A DNA stretch of 64,000 nucleotides from Ailurus styani (GCA_002007465.1 LNAC01000678.1:411928-475927), one strand, 5' to 3'. Positions 1-12,948 are shown, counted from the stretch's first letter. Notes: a model not told the origin generated them from the sequence alone. A program made the numbers and translations.

Positions 1-180
1 CATTTGACACAGAGAGAGAGATTACAAGTAGGCAGAGAGGCAGGCAGAGAGAGAGGAGAGAGGAGGAAGCAGGCTCCCTGCTGAGCAGAGAGCCCGATGT
101 GGGCCTCGATCCCAGGACCCTGGGATCATGACCTGAGCCGAAGGCAGCGGCTTTAACCCACTGAGCCACCCAGGCGCCCC
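1..180 (-). mobile_element. CAN-SINE (mustelid type), cut by window edge
   Basis: Antisense tRNA-derived SINE. The pyrimidine-rich body is read as its complement, then the complement of the tRNA-like head ends at the canonical GGGGCGCC terminus at 180. The A-rich tail and the left target repeat lie outside the window, so the length and flanking duplication cannot be judged. Confidence 0.93.
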
Positions 181-248
181 ATCTTTTTAATTTTTAATAT
201 GGTAACTATTGATAACTGTAACTGACATAAACTGAAGCTCTTTAGGAT

Positions 249-279
<31 letters not shown>

Positions 280-1602
280 TATTTTATTATTATTGCTCTT
301 TAGGATTCTTAACTACTTAAAAGAGTGTAAAGAAACTAATGAATCATTGAACACTACATCAAACTTAATGATATACTCTATGTTGGCTAACTGAACATTA
401 AAAAAAAAAATGTATAAAGTGATCCTAAGACCAAAAGTTTAAGAACTACTGATTTGGACAGTTCCTAAAGCATCTTGAGGTTTAGTTGAAAAATACTGTT
501 GAAATTAGTTGAAAAATACTGTTTTGGGGAAATAAATGCATATGATTCACCTCATTTTCTCAGGTGTTATCCTTTAATAAGCAAAGGCATTCGTTGAAAG
601 TGGCAATCATTGTTTAAATAAGAAAAATGATTTTGAGTGTGAATGTAAAATCGATGGCCTCCATTAATCATGGCAAGAATATTTATTACATTAATGTAAC
701 TGGAAAATATTAAAACAATATTTTTCCTATCTAATGGACTGAGATTATAAAGGTAAGATCATAATTATATCAGCAAAACCAGTGTGAGGGCAAAGTCTAA
801 TGACTTGTAATGGATTTTAGGTGTATATTTTTAATAAAGCTTGCACTTTATCTTATAAAAAACTGCAAGGACTGGAAGTGGAAAGGGGGCACAATTTTAC
901 TAGTCTACTGATCTGAAAATACACTACTTCTTTACCATATTAAAAAACCCTCTCCAGTATCTTGGTAATATATATTTGGGAGATTCTTTTCCTTTAATAA
1001 TTAGCTTTAATGATATCCTATGGTAGGATATTATCATCAACTGGTGTTTTTAAAGTAGGAGTAGAGAAATTCATCACATGTAGGCAGAATAGGAGTAGTG
1101 TTTCATTGATAGACTATAACAGAAAAGCCCCAATGACAGATAAAAAGTCCAAGTTTTATTTCATTTTATTAAGAGCCACTGAATTTAAAATGGGAAAAGG
1201 GCCAGCAACAGATTACTAATACAACTCAAATAAATTAAATTGTTAATTTTATATTTCTCTAATCACAAATTTATTCAAGATGGTTCTCATTTGCTATATT
1301 CCAGGATCAGCATATATAATTTCATTAGGCATCATAAATGTGGGAATAATTTTTTTGGAAAAATCTAATTTAATAGTAGATGAACCCATAAAATAATAAT
1401 ACTCACCTCTTTCAAGTACTTAGTCCATAAAGCAGAAATTGCAGAGGGTAAAACTCATACCATTTGGCTTTCCATTTTGATTAGAATATAGAAATTTACA
1501 AGAAGTCATCATCACTGCCACACTAACAATGAAGACAAGCTACCTACTTAAGAAAATTTCAGAGCTGACCATGCAAAAAAAGTATGAAATAAATCCAGGA
1601 AA
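181..1602. other. No gene recognised; AT-rich
   Basis: AT-rich sequence with no repeat family I can name apart from the (ATTT)n tract at 248-282. A 69-codon frame at 1010-1219 has no recognisable motif and I treat it as chance. Confidence 0.5.
237..307. repeat. (ATTT)n tract flanked by 13-bp direct repeats
   Basis: About nine units of ATTT at 248-282, followed by AT-rich sequence, sit between two perfect copies of GCTCTTTAGGATT (237-249 and 295-307). The arrangement resembles a target-site duplication around a bare retroposon tail, with no SINE or LINE body between. A plain local duplication is the alternative. Confidence 0.75.
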
Positions 1603-1615
1603 GAAGTCCATGGCT

Positions 1616-1828
1616 GGGCGCCTGGGTGGCTCAGTGGGTTAAAGCCTCTGCTTTCGGCTCAGGTCATGATCTCAGGGTCCTGGGATCGAGGCCCGCATCG
1701 GGCTCCCTGCTCAGTGGGGAGCCTGCTTCCCCCTCTCTCTCTCTGCCTGCCTCTCTGCCTCCTTGTGATCTCTCTCCCTCTGTGAAATAAATAAATAAAA
1801 TCTTAAAAAAAAAAAAAAAAAAAAAAAG
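1616..1828 (+). mobile_element. CAN-SINE, full length, young subfamily
   Basis: Complete SINE: tRNA-like head, CT-rich body, AAATAAAT block and a 23-A tail. It is flanked by a perfect 13-bp duplication GAAGTCCATGGCT (1603-1615, 1829-1841). It carries linked variants GCTTTCGGC, CTCCTTGTGATC and CTGTGAAATAAA, shared with the copies at 11065, 14946 and 45388. The clean tail and perfect duplication suggest recent insertion. Confidence 0.96.
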
Positions 1829-1884
1829 GAAGTCCATGGCTGCTAACAATCATGAGCATGGAGCAAAGAGGAACCAACAGTAAA

Positions 1885-2200
1885 TAGCTGACCCTCAGAC
1901 AACCTGACTTCAAACCGTACATGTCCACTCCTATGTGGATTTTTTTCAATAGAGTGAAGTACTGTAAATGTATTTTTCTGAGGATTTTCTTAACATTTTC
2001 TTTCCAGTAGCTTACTTTATTGTAAGAATATAGTCTATAATACATGTAACATACAGAATACATGTTAATCAGCTACTCATGTTATGGATGTTTCCAGTCA
2101 ACAGTAAGCTATTAGTAGTTAAGTTTTGGGAGAGTCAAAAGTTATACACAGATTTTCGACCATGCAGGCGGTGGCGCCCTAACCCTTGTGTTGTCAACTG
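1885..2200. mobile_element. MER2-like (Tigger-related) DNA transposon
   Basis: Non-autonomous mariner/Tigger-type element. The sequence follows the remembered MER2 consensus end to end: a degenerate terminal inverted repeat near 1885, the block around GTAAATGTATTTT, GTAACATACA, CCAGTCAACAGTAAGCTA, and a closing GTCAACTG at 2200. It is about 316 bp against about 345 bp for the family and carries no coding capacity. A second copy lies at 23705-24458. Confidence 0.8.
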
Positions 2201-2329
2201 TATAGATCAGTGTAAAGAGTAACCAATTTGACTTTTAACTTCCAGTGGCCACATCAGGACTGCCCTGACAGATCAGAAATTTAAAGAATCCCAATCACAA
2301 GAATTCACTTGCCACATGTGTCCTGAAGG

Positions 2330-5300
2330 ATCTTCGCTGAGTGCAGAACAAGAGCATATTATATCATAAGCAGAGGCAAGGAAGTAGGGTTGAGAAAAAC
2401 CCCCAGGAACATGAGTCTTTGCAAATTGAAGGTCAGCAAGTGGCCAAGGACTTTGGGCAGCGTGGGAAAACTGAAAGAAATAACCTGAGGTATACCCGGT
2501 TGCACCTTACAAGAGGAAGGCGGCAGCCTATTGAGAACTGAAGGCTGGTCAGAAGAGCTCACAGAAAATTTCAAGGCACCGGGTCCGTAATGAAGGCACA
2601 GCGATTGCTCACCAAAGTCTGGGAGGAGTACAGGAAAACTGAAATAATTTACCTAAAATGCAATGGCCTTTTTCGAGTGCCTGGCAGCTGTCTGAAAAAG
2701 ACTGGTTAGAAAAAGACATATGAGAGAGATCTTCCACAGGAACACCGGGACTTTGCTGAGCTCAGAGCAAACGCCAGGAGGAGGCGGTATAAAGACTGAG
2801 ATAGCTCAGAGAAATCCCCCTAAGCACATGAAGTCCTCAGCCACTGAATGCACCCATTAAAGGCTATGGAAAGGAAAGAAGATTAAGGGAGACTACCTGA
2901 AGTACAGAAAGAAAACCCCTGAGTAGCTCCAAAAGGTAGTGAGTGGGTTGTAAAGAGAGAGATCACTAGAGGTTGCCAGTTCTCAGGCCCCAAGCTTTGC
3001 CTAAAAGAAAGTTTTGATTCCATCTCAAAACATTTGAAGTCGGTGATTAACTGAATCAAAATAAGTAAAAAAGGCAAGAAACACAGAAGTAACTCAACTG
3101 TAAGTTAAATTGACTTATGCTTCCATCCAGACAGTCTGACAGAGAAAGAACTGAAAATGTATTTTCTACTTAAGTATCTACAGCTCTTTTACAAGCACAA
3201 GATACGCGAAGAAGTAAAAAAATGAGACCATGAACCAAGAGATTAAATACTAATAGAGGCCAGCATACAGAAATTGGAATAGGCAGAAAGGGACTTCTAG
3301 AAAAATAATATAAATACATTAAATAACCTAGTGAACAACTGGTGCAACATGTATAAAAAGATGGGAGATCTTCGGAAGAAAATCAAAACTTCAAAAAGGA
3401 ATAAAATATATAAGGACAAATTCATTTGCTGGGCTCAGTAGGAGACTGGGTGCAACAGGAATAAAAAGAAAAAAGGAATGAACTTGAAAATGATTGAAAA
3501 TGAATCACTAGAGATTAACCAAACTGAAGCACACACCCATTAAAAAAAGGTAGGTCTGAGATCTAGGGGACAATACCACATGTTTAATATGTGTGCAATT
3601 AGGGTCACAGAGAGTGAGAAGAGATTAAATAGTAATGAACCTGAAGAAATATTTGAAGAGAAAATGCCCAACAGTCTTCACAGGATTGGACATTCAGATA
3701 TTTATACTATAAGAATATACGATGAAGAAGTTTGCCAAGAATAAATACACACGTACATATACACATATATATCCTCAGCAAACATATGTAAAAATACATC
3801 CATATATAAAACTATATGTTACATTTGTATATAAGAAAATGTACACAAAGAATATGTATCTTATACACACATAAGAAGATATATTGTGTGTTTATAAACA
3901 TATACGAATATTTTATCAGTCTTCCTCAATAAGATAAAACGCTTCTACAAATATTTACAGCTATCATCATATTTAATTGGAACATATTAAAAGCTTTGCC
4001 CTTCTGATAAGAGACAACAATGTATGTCTATTCTTATCTTATCCATTCAGTACTTCATGAGAAGTCTTATCTAGTGTAGCAAAAGACAAATAAATATAAA
4101 GTATAAAGATGAGAAAGGAATAGGAAAACTTTTAAAAATGTAATTCAATTGTTTGTGCATATATTCATATGTATGTATGCATGGATGCTTGTGTGTCTGT
4201 TTAAAACCCCATATATTTACAAAAAAAAAATCTGAAACTAATAAATGAGTTCAGAAAAGCCTAGGAATATAAAGTTATTTAAAAATGAATTGTATTACTA
4301 TATTCAAAAAGTAAATGAACATTTGGACAATTAAATTTTTAGAATATTATTTACAAAAGCATCACAATTTGGGGGAAGATCTAGTAAATGTAAAACTTCA
4401 ACATCGAACTGAAAAAAATCATGAGTGAGAAATATTTTAAACTATATTAATAAATACAGAAGTATACTGTGTTCATGAATTACAAGTATAAGTATTGTTA
4501 AGGTATCTATTCTTCTCAAAATGATTTGTAGCTTTGACAAAATCTATATAAAATATTCCAGTGGGATTTTTTTTTTTCTGGTCAAAGTTAACAAGCTGAT
4601 TCTAAATTTTACATAGAAATGCAGAGAATCTATAATGGCCAAAACAAGCTTAAGAAACAAAAGCAAAGTTGGCAGATTTAAATTTAGTTTACATATTACT
4701 GTAAAGATAGAGCAATTGAGCCAATGTTTTATCAGCATAAATGTAGACAAATTGCTCAATGGAACAGAATAAAAAATCAAGGGTAGACCTACTTATATAT
4801 CATCAATTGATTTCCAACATCAATATGATTGATTTCCAAGGCAATATGATGGGAAAACCAATGCAACAAATGGTGTTGGACCAACCAGGTATATATATGT
4901 GGAAATAAACTTTTAAGTCCTATCTCGATACTAAAAAATTAAAAATAGTTTAAGGTGGATCATGGATCTGGACCAAACTGGAGCCATTAACCTAATATAA
5001 ACATAGGAGTATAACTTTATGATCTTGGAATAAGCAAAGACATTTTTTGAACAATAACAAAACCTACTAAACATAAGAGAAAAAGTGATACATTCTACTT
5101 AAGCAAGATAATTTCTAATTATTGGAAGATATTAAAAATAGAACAGGTAAATTCTACTAAAAGACAAAATATCCTCAGTACTTTTATTTCAGAAAGGAAT
5201 CATATCCATAACATGTAAAAATGCCTCTTAGTCAATGATAGAAAACACTCGTAAAATTATAAATTGGCCAAAAGATAAAAATGGCAATTCACAGATGAAG

Positions 5301-6370
5301 ATACATTAATGGCCAATAGACACGTGGCAATGTGCTCAATAATAACTGCATAATAAAATTATGAATTATAATATATTATTATACCAATTCCTAGAATAAG
5401 AAAAAGAACATTAACAATACTAAATAGTGACAACTTTGTAGAGTAACTGGAACTCATACATTTTTAATGGTAGTGTAAAGTGATATAAATGTTAGAAACT
5501 TGTTAGACATTTTCTCATAAAGTTAAAAATATATTTACCATATTACCTACAAAGTCATTCCTATATATTTACATATTAGAATTTAAAATATATGTTCACA
5601 AATAGTCTTGCATAAAAAACAGCTTTATTTATAGCAACCAAAAACTGGAAATGACTAAATTTCAAATTGTGATAAATTCATATATTCAGGGGCACCTGGG
5701 TGGCTCAGATATTAAGCATCTGCCTTTGGCTCAGGTCATGATCCCAGGGTCCTGGTATTGAGCCCCGCATTGGGCTCCCTGCTCAGCAGGAAGCCTGCCT
5801 CTCCCTCTCCCACTCCCCCTGCTTGTGTTCCCTCTCTCACTATGTCTCTCTCTGTCAAATAAATAAGTAAAATCTTAAAAAGAAATGATATATTCATGCG
5901 ATGTAACATTAAACAGCAATAAAAGGTGATATATGAATACCTGTGACAGCATGGGTGAATCATAAAAACAAACAAAAGAATGTCTTATTGAGCAAAAGAA
6001 TCTAGACACAAAGCACACGCCAAATTCCAAGATAACAAGTCTCTGTCACAATTTGAAGTTTTCCAATTTCCTCATATTATAATACTGGTATTTTGAAAAT
6101 AGTAGTCATATAAAATAGCACGTTCTTCATTGAAAATGAGAAGAAAAGAAATATTAATTTGATACTTAATCATTCAAAGCACTATTATAGCTTACCCTCA
6201 AATGTGCTAAATCATGCCATAAAGATAAGGGCGAAAGTAAATGTGACAAGGATAGTACTGGGCAGTATCTCACTACTAGGAAAAGACAGAGGCTATAGGA
6301 AATGGAAGGCGCCTTAGTCACCATACAACGTACTACATGGTGACTAACATACCATAATAAAATTCTTAAA
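2330..6370 (+). mobile_element. Ancient L1 (L1M/HAL1-like) relic, sense
   Basis: Decayed LINE-1. About 2800-3250 resembles the 5' leader seen in L1M/HAL1 elements. About 3250-3720 resembles ORF1-region sequence, with phrases such as CTGAGATCTAGGGGACAATA. About 4000-5690 matches the 3' half of ORF2 (blocks near 4600-4700 and 5430-5480). All frames are broken. The ORF1-like part passes to the 3' half of ORF2 within about 300 bp, so the endonuclease and 5' RT region are missing. A SINE splits it at 5689-5887. The outer boundaries are approximate. Confidence 0.72.
5689..5887 (+). mobile_element. CAN-SINE inside old L1
   Basis: Full-length sense SINE with an older arctoid head (TCAGATATTAAGCATCTGCC) and AAATAAGTAAAATC near the tail. 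It is flanked by the 9-bp repeat ATATATTCA (5680-5688, 5888-5896). It interrupts the L1 relic described at 2330-6370. Confidence 0.94.
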
Positions 6371-8424
6371 AAAGGAAAAAATTATGAGTTGATGAAGCCA
6401 TATATTATTGTAAACTTTCTTTTTTGGTGTGAATATTCTAGAGCTATGCATATTCTTTGTTGGTCATTCTGTAAGGCATATGGTTAGTCATAGATTGCAG
6501 AGTAAAATCGTCTTCAGAGGTGATTTATATAAACGTTTCACATTTACTTTTGCTGCAGTAGCCACTTCCCTTTATATTCAAACATTGTTACAGAGAAACT
6601 TCTAGACTTTATCAGAAAATGTAGGAACATGAATGACATCTCAGTGTACATTACATCAACATAGAACTGGGCATAAAGATTCTCTAGGTTCCACCAGTGA
6701 AAGACTTTCGTATGTTCTTGGATGTCGCTGAGATAAAAAATAAGTTCTCAAGACGAATCTAGGGTAAATGCTTCCCAACCAATGGATTTGATTAAAATGC
6801 TAATAAACTACAAAATCTTTTGTATAGAAACTGTATACCCTTCGTGTAGCTTCCTTTCTTTATAGATCTTTTTTTATCGTATCAGCTCTTGTTCATTACT
6901 TGTAAAATTATGATCATGATAATACAGCATATCTCAACCAGTTCTATGACCAGAAATTGGCACTAGAAAGAAATTCTACAATCCTGATGACCTCTAGCAA
7001 TGATATGAAAATAAAGTAAATGATATGAATATGTCATCTGCTGTTAAGAGCATGCATAATGCTTGATGTTAGTAGAGAATGTTGTATTTGAAAATTATAT
7101 TTGAAAACTCTGGTTTTAGTTTAGGTTTTAAATTAGGCACCTTGTATTTTATATTGTTCTTTGTGACCTTAGTATGTGAAATCAAGAATTCTATTCTATG
7201 ATGGTCATAGAGGAGTTAATTATTCAGGTGGACCGTATTTTGTGTCTTATATTTGTCTTCATAATAAACTCTATCCTCATTACACTTAAAAAAATCAATT
7301 GAATTTAAATGAACACATTTTAGGGTTCCAGTTCTTTAAACATTAAACCCAGAATTATTACTAGAACATAAATTATGCACATAGATAAAAGAGAACATAA
7401 TTAGTTGTATTAATTTGGCAAGAGCTAATTGTCCCCACTATTCTTTCACATTCAGAGAAGTCTTGAAGGAGATCACTGTGAGGATTTAGCATAATACTAA
7501 GAATATCTAAGTTCAAAAGATAAAAACCGTCTCTCTCGTGCCCGCCGAATTGTCCTTGTACAACTTATGAATATTTAAAACTGTAAAGGTATAGCTATTT
7601 ATTGTGTTCTAATCTTTTTCAGAGATGCACCCTCAACATTAATAATTCCAAACATAGTACAATAATTTCATAATTATACAGTTATAAATTATTTTGTATG
7701 CTGTTAAGACTCGGTTTCGAAATTTAACATCACAATTAATTGCTCATGTTCATTACCCCACAACACAATAATTTTTGTCACGTAGAGGAAACTATACATT
7801 TAGATAATTGCACAAATGGATTTCATTTAATTATTTCTAAAACAGTTCAGATTCACAGCTCAATTAAAAGGTGATGGATTGCACATAATTTGTTCCCTTT
7901 TTATGGATTATAGATTAGAGATAAAATTACCTCAGGAGACTTTTTTTTCCACCCATGGTTTCACAATCTGTTATTCTAAATGTAAACTGATTGAAACCAC
8001 AGTTCCCTTTTGTCACAGCAGGTTTCTGGCTTTCAGTGTTTTTCTGCTTGTATAATTACATATTTTAAGAAGATATGTTAATCAGTAAGCATATTCTGGA
8101 GTCTCAGGGGATCTAGCAGAAATTTGTTGCAGATAATATGTTTTAACCCTTTTAAAAAGGCAGTACTCACGGTGGCAACCTAAGTTTACCTACTTTGTAT
8201 AAAAGAGTTCACAAAATCTTTCATTTCCTCATTTACAATAATCTATCCCTATATAATCATACATGTTTTTAGTTGGAATAGACTTCAGAAATCATGTAAT
8301 ATTATCAACTTGTCTTAAGTATAAGGAAATTGAGACTTAGTTTGCCGGGAAGGAGTAATGGTATAGATAGAAGATTCTTATTTCAAATCCTGAATGTATC
8401 ACTTACTGGATAGCTTACTTTATT
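6371..8424. other. Repeat-poor AT-rich stretch, no gene recognised
   Basis: About 2 kb with no SINE, LINE or LTR that I recognise, the longest such stretch here. It is AT-rich with several TAATTA-like cores (for example around 7400-7440 and 7730-7830) and some retained CpGs near 7540. No reading frame or splice pattern supports an exon. A weak MIR-like trace may exist near 8310-8345. Confidence 0.45.
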
Positions 8425-8815
8425 TGTCTTTAGTGTTGCTGTAACAAGCAATTCTAAAATTAGTAGTTTGAGACAGTGCAGATTTATTCTCTTATAGTTC
8501 TGGAAGCTAGGAGTCCAAAAGCAAGATGGTCCTTCCAGAGACTTCCAGAAAGAATTGTTTCCTTGACTTCTCCACACCTAAGGCTACTAGATTCCTTGGT
8601 TTACTTTGCAAGTAACCTCTGCTTCTGTTAACACATCTTTTTCTAACTGATCCTTTTGCTTTCCTTTTATAGAGAACCTTGTGATTATATTGGACCCAGA
8701 TGGATAATCCAGGATTATCAGCATTTTAAAACACTTAATTTAATCTGGTTTACAAAATCTCCTATGCCATGTAAATTAACAGATTCATAGGTTCCACAGA
8801 TTAGGGGTATTGCTA
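8425..8815 (-). mobile_element. MLT1-type (ERVL-MaLR) LTR relic, antisense
   Basis: The order of blocks matches the complement of an MLT1-family LTR: TTGCTGTAACAA near 8435, TTATAGTTCTGGAAGCTAGG near 8490, CTTTTATAGAGAACCTTGTG near 8660, GATAATCCAGGATTATC near 8702, and GCCATGTAAATTAACAGATTC near 8765. It is a solitary, decayed LTR without internal coding sequence. The subfamily was not determined. Confidence 0.65.
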
Positions 8816-8869
8816 CTAAGCCCACCACCATTTTTTATACCATCTCGAGAGCAGGCATGAATGGTATCT

Positions 8870-9490
8870 ATTCTCAAACTTCACAACACTCCAATCTATC
8901 TCTCTTAATACAGTTTTGACCATCTCTCATCTGTTGCTTTAATATAACTGATTTCCTATCTGTTAGCTCATTCTTCTTGAGGCCAGAATTTACCCTATGG
9001 CTATAAAAGTATCAAATGGGTTCATGTCATTTTCTTGCTTAATACATTCAATGACTTTCCATTGCTTACTTAAAACAAGACTATGTTCCTCAAACAGTGT
9101 ACAATCCTCTTCACAACAGGGAGGGAATCCAGCTGTCTAGGTTGAATTTCATTACCTCTCCTATGCTCCACATGCTAGTTAACTTTTCCTAAGTGCAATA
9201 AGTTTCTTTATATATGCAGACCTTCCCATAAGTTGTTTCTTCTGCAGGAAATCTCCTTAGCTCTGCCTTTCCAATCTAGAAAAAAAACCTGTGTTTAACT
9301 CACTGCATTGTATCTACCTATGTAACGTTCCCTAGAGTCAACTTCTACCACACTGTTTTTATCTCTACTCTTGCATTTATCATGTGCTTTTGCAATTATA
9401 ATATAGTTTCTTTGTTGTACACTCTGTGATGAGTTCCTCAAGAGTAATGCCTCTGATCTATTCATCTTTCCAAAGTCCCGGTATGTCAAT
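8870..9490 (+). mobile_element. L2 LINE 3' region relic
   Basis: Weak but ordered similarity to the L2 3' end: CACTCCAATCTATC near 8888, the stretch near 9020-9075 resembling the 'gatcatgtcactcc...caatggc' part of L2, and GTGATGAGTTCCTCAAGAG near 9425, resembling the terminal 'agctccatgagggcag'. No frame survives. Very old and low identity. Confidence 0.5.
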
Positions 9491-11050
9491 GTTTAACCCT
9501 GACATTACTAACTTCTTTATTCTCTGAACTTCCAACACTTTTCTTAATTTTGCCTTCAATTATAAATTCCCTTGCTTGATACAAACATTATTTCATGTTT
9601 TTGACACCTGAGGTTTTTCCTGGTAAAGGATATTCATAACACATTTTATATCTTCCACAGCATTAGAAAATACTAAGGACAGCGTAGATATTAAGCAAAT
9701 GCTTTGAGGTTATTAGCCTAAAATGGATTAATATACGGTTTCTTGAATAAACACAAAATAAAAGTTAAAATAACGCTATTTAGCATTTTCATTAATGACT
9801 GGAAGGAAGATTTCTCAAGAAAATCCAGGTTTTTGTTCATGACCCTAAAACCTGCAGGAGAACAGAGACTTTCTCATTTATAAACATAAAGTATATCTCA
9901 TCAATCATGGCATAGAAATAAGGAATTTTAAGGCACGCAGGAAGCTCAGTGAAAATTGGAATTTATTATCTGAATATTTTACACCAGGTGTGATGATTTG
10001 AAATAAATACTCTGATAAAAAATTTGAAATGCAGAACAGATCCTTCCCATCTAGGAAGGGATGAAGTTTCATTAAAGTATATTGACGATGTTGATCTGAC
10101 AAAAAAAAGTCCTGGTCTAAGAGATTAATATCCTCTGAAATAACACCAAGTAGGGGAACCTAATCAACCTAATCAATCAAGGAGCAAGAATCTGTAACCC
10201 ATTCCACAGTCTGCCCTTAAATCCAAAACAGTAAAAACAAAATGACAAGGGTAAAGAGCTGCCTCCACTCTGCAAAATGCACAGAAAGTACTCTCACTAT
10301 CTGACACGGCCAGAATTGTTTGCCACTCCTCCCTTGCTCTCAGGATGCCCTAGCCCCCCACTCCACCCTTTCCTAACTTTTAGCTTCATTAAGTTACCTC
10401 CTTCAACAGTACTTTGGAGATGATACGCCTACTGTATAAGACCACATTTTAGGTGGCAGTGGAACCAAGAATTCTTTGGCAGAGGTGCAACAGAGAAAGT
10501 AAGAGGCGAAAAGGAGCCTGGGAAGCAAGGAATGATAGAAAGTATAGTCGTTCTTAAACTCAGCGGCAGAAGGAAGGTCTGCAAACTACGTATTTCTAGT
10601 GTAAAGAATCAAACTGGCCAAGGAGGGAAAACACTAATCTGTTGGAGACACAAGTCATTTAGTATGTCTTTACTTTTCAAGAAAATAAGCAGTATATATC
10701 AGAGCAAACAACCCAGAATGTCCACAGGACTGGGAAAAACATCCCAGGGAGAAATGATATGCTTTTTATGGCCAGTTTGTCAGTAATTACATGCCCGGGC
10801 GTAGAGAAGGACCTGTGCAACATGGGGAATTGGGAAGGAGAGGTCTTATCTTCAGACATTTTGTTATTAACACTTTTTTCACCTTTTTGGGTTAAATTAC
10901 TTTGAGCTAGATTTTCTCTCTTTTTTATTTTTTGAAGTATAATTAACTAGGTTTCCACCTTTTGCAATAAGAAAATGCAGTCAACTTTATCTATTTGTGA
11001 ATAATTCTTACTAATTACATAAATTAATTACATAGTTAAATATGTATTTC
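9491..11050. other. No gene or repeat recognised
   Basis: Mixed-composition sequence. Short frames (65 codons at 9905-10102, 84 codons at 10532-10786) lack motifs, and I see no splice-bounded exon. Around 10310-10370 and 10490-10600 the sequence is somewhat GC-richer than its surroundings. Confidence 0.45.
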
Positions 11051-11064
11051 TCAACGCTATTTTC

Positions 11065-11261
11065 TTTTTTTTTTAAGATTTTATTTATTTATTTCACAGA
11101 GGGAGAGAGATCACACGGAGGCAGAGAGGCAGGCAGAGAGAGAGGGGGAAGCAGGCTCCCTGCTGAGCAGAGAGCCCGATGCGGGCCTCGATCCCAGGAC
11201 CCTGAGATCATGACCTGAGCCGAAAGCAGAGGCTTTAACCCACTGAGCCACCCAGGCGCCC
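11065..11261 (-). mobile_element. CAN-SINE, young subfamily, antisense
   Basis: Antisense full-length SINE. The flanking repeats are TCAACGCTATTT (11051-11062) and TCAATGCTATTT (11262-11273), differing only at a CpG. It shares the variants GCTTTCGGC and CTGTGAAATAAA (read on the minus strand) with the copies at 1616, 14946 and 45388. Confidence 0.95.
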
Positions 11262-11294
11262 TCAATGCTATTTCCATTTAAAAATTATTTTAAG

Positions 11295-11521
11295 GAACGC
11301 CTGGGTGGCTCAGTTGGCTAAGCATCCAACTCTTGATTTTTTAGCTCAGGTCATGATCTCAGGGTCCTGGGATCCAGCCCTGCATCAAATCCTGTGGCAG
11401 GCTCTGTGCTCAGCGGGGAGTCTGCTTAAGGATTTCTCTCCCCTTCCTCTCCCCCTGACCCTCCCACTCTCTGTGCCTTCTCTCTCTCTCAAATTAATAA
11501 ATAAATCTTTATAAAAAAAAA
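11295..11521 (+). mobile_element. Older CAN-SINE
   Basis: Sense SINE with the ancestral caniform head (CAGTTGGCTAAGCATCCAAC, then CTCTTGATTTT). It is more diverged than the mustelid-type copies and ends in AATAAATAAATCTTTAT plus an A tail. It sits 33 bp from the antisense SINE at 11065-11261, forming an inverted pair with a short spacer. Confidence 0.93.
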
Positions 11522-12935
11522 GAATATTTTAAAAACAATTTGTGATCACTATAGTTAAAATATAATAACAATCTTCTTTTATAAAGTCAAAAGTTTATAG
11601 ATAAGAAATTCAGTTCTGACAGTGGAGCTGTTTTAAATCTGCATTACTTCATGGGCAACCTTATTGATTTCATATACTCACTATCACTAGAAAGAAGAGC
11701 AGATACCTAGATATGGCTGGTGGCCCTCTGCCTACTGTTGGTCTCAAAATCATCTTTAGGAACTTTTAAGAAAGGTCTTTCTGGAAGTTAGAATTTACTG
11801 CCTAGAGACCATAGTTTGGAGACCAGCATATTCCATGTAAAAACATAAGCATAGGTAATTATAGTAAGTGAACTTTCTTTGCCAAAGACATAAATAGCCC
11901 AAGGATAACATTTCTTAAGCTATTTTCAGCTTTTGCATTATTGAAAAATTCTGTAGTACTGCATATGGCAACTTGAACTGTGTGCCACAAATCTTTAAAA
12001 AGAAAGTGTCTTCCCTCAGCTGACAGTTGAATGAATATGAGAAAGGAATGCAATTATATTTTGCAAATTCATGGAAGGGATTGCTCAGCAAAACCTTTCA
12101 TGTTAGACTAATTAAGTAAAAATACTTAGGGCTGTATCAAATTCCACTAACATGAAGCTTAGTTAAAGTTAGATAATATACCTGTGAATTCAAGTTTATG
12201 CTGTGGAGTCAGGTTAAAACGACTAGACCTTATTGAATTGTGGATTAAAATTAATGATCTAAATCTTTTCAGAAACTTTTTTTCAGTGTTTCTGTATATG
12301 CTATGACCAAGAGGAGCTCAATATTCTGAGGGGAATATTGATTAAGCTTGAGTAAACCCTAGGCAGGCTTCTTTCTGGCTGGCAGCCCCTGACCTCCCTT
12401 TTCTTAGAGCATTAACTTTAAAAAATTGCGATTTCAAATTCTTACACTTGCCTTTTGAAATATAAATCTTCTCCCAGCCTCTAGCCAGTTTTACAACCCA
12501 GGAATGTCTTTTTCAAAGACCTGGGAGCCATCCCTCAGAAATGTAATCATCTGAGGAAATAGTACTCCTAGACCTCAGTCTCTGTGGGAGGGTAACAGCT
12601 GTTAAGGGACAATTAGCAAACACTGATGATGGCCTAACACACTGACCCACCTCTTCCCTAGTGACTTCCAGTACTCTTTCATTAGCTTACTCCAGGGTTT
12701 AGAAATCATCCAGCCTTTTATTTCAAGGTAATTGAGTTCAATCTCTTCCCCACTGCAGTAGTTTTGAACAAGGAATCCCTTGCCTGTTAAACTGTTTACA
12801 ATGCAAGTTTTCTTTGGCAGCTAAAGAAGTCCTACTATTTCAACTTCAGTAAATGCCTCCATAGCAATAATGATTATGCTAACTTGGATGATCTCTTACC
12901 CTATGCATTCTTCCTTCCTCAGGTAAATTGGTATG
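11522..12935. other. No gene or repeat recognised
   Basis: Sequence without a repeat I can name. The part at about 12350-12700 is less AT-rich and could be an old LTR or unique DNA, but I recognised no family. No convincing reading frame. Confidence 0.45.
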
Positions 12936-12948
12936 TCTAATGGTTTTT

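Noticed and set aside
1616..1700. tRNA-like sequence with internal promoter-like boxes in SINE heads
   Set aside because: These are tRNA-derived SINE heads. No copy folds as a complete, mature tRNA followed by a T-run terminator, so I do not call tRNA genes.
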